Assembly (NCBI GenBank): GCA_025056955.1
Contig: JANWYL010000192.1
Coordinates: 1 to 5,755 of the forward strand
Length of the DNA stretch: 5,755 nucleotides
DNA from: Sandaracinaceae bacterium
Lineage (GTDB): Bacteria; Myxococcota_A; Polyangia; Polyangiales; Sandaracinaceae
Reading direction: 5' to 3'
The position numbers and the translations under genes are program-made. This document shows positions 5,575-5,755 of the stretch, one piece after another (position 1 is the stretch's first letter; the number at the start of each line of letters is the position of its first letter). The notes beneath the pieces were generated by a model. It did no database searches. It was given only the letters and a program-made list of their open reading frames with translations, and was not told the DNA's origin.

Positions 5575-5755
5575 TTGGCTCATCGAGAAGTGGATTGGAA
5601 GACAGTAGGAGGAGCAGGGGATCCGATTGAAATGTTTTCAGGTGTGGGGCTTTCTTTGGCCGTCAATATAGGGATCCCCGTATTGCTGGCAGGTGGGGTG
5701 GCTTGGCTTCGCGGTCAGGGGATTGAGTTGTCTTTACTGGAATCAAAGGCGCCAA
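5575..5755 (+). CDS. TonB/TolA-like energy transducer, N-terminal part; runs off the right edge
   Basis: Seen: an open frame of 60 codons from TTG 5575 to the window end, 31 bases after tolR. A short hydrophilic, cytoplasmic-looking N-terminus (residues 1-20) is followed by one hydrophobic helix (about 21-45: FSGVGLSLAVNIGIPVLLAG then GVAWL), then a polar start of a periplasmic region. This architecture, a single N-terminal anchor directly after tolQ-tolR, is that of TolA or a TonB-family transducer, which carries force from the TolQ-TolR motor across the periplasm. In TonB and TolA the anchor carries Ser-x3-His; here the matching pattern is Ser27-x3-Asn31. The diagnostic C-terminal domain lies outside the window, so TolA and TonB cannot be told apart, and the call rests largely on position. 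Confidence 0.65.
   Translation, partial: MAHREVDWKTVGGAGDPIEMFSGVGLSLAVNIGIPVLLAGGVAWLRGQGIELSLLESKAP

Overview
The window appears to be chromosomal DNA from a Gram-negative bacterium. It carries a Tol envelope-energisation cluster, a probable outer-membrane lipoprotein and a pair of bactofilins. Bactofilins beside pyrE, a plant-type glutamate-cysteine ligase and a family of SGNH-like exported proteins together suggest a Myxococcota / former deltaproteobacterial or Bdellovibrio-like lineage. That placement is inference from gene content; no rRNA or other taxonomic marker is present. I see no mobile element, CRISPR array, tRNA or rRNA.

Layout. (1) Bases 1-495, minus strand: the first 165 codons of a plant-type glutamate-cysteine ligase, first enzyme of glutathione synthesis, running off the left edge. 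(2) Bases 496-688: a divergent intergenic region with a perfect 11-bp tandem repeat. (3) Bases 689-3022, plus strand: a tightly packed operon of two bactofilins, orotate phosphoribosyltransferase (pyrE) and an uncharacterised lipoprotein. Each junction overlaps by 1 to 4 bases. (4) Bases 3009-4193, minus strand: an exported SGNH/GDSL-fold protein whose catalytic residues appear to be lost, convergent with and overlapping the lipoprotein gene by 14 bases. (5) Bases 4194-4305: a short divergent intergenic region. (6) Bases 4306-5755, plus strand: tolQ, tolR and the start of a TonB/TolA-like energy transducer that runs off the right edge.

Functionally, the right half is an inner-membrane proton-motive-force motor (TolQ-TolR) and its presumed periplasm-spanning partner. 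The SGNH-like protein is transcribed away from the motor genes across a 112-base gap and probably works in the periplasm. The middle operon joins cytoskeletal polymers to pyrimidine synthesis and an envelope lipoprotein by translational coupling. The pyrE enzyme is probably a passenger there rather than a functional partner.

The most notable points are the pseudoenzyme-like SGNH protein (GDS-type nucleophile motif read as GGL, terminal D-x-x-H read as S-x-x-V), the TonB-like transducer with Asn where the transmembrane His is expected, the asymmetric bactofilin pair and the 11-bp tandem repeat. I found no clearly new multi-gene system.
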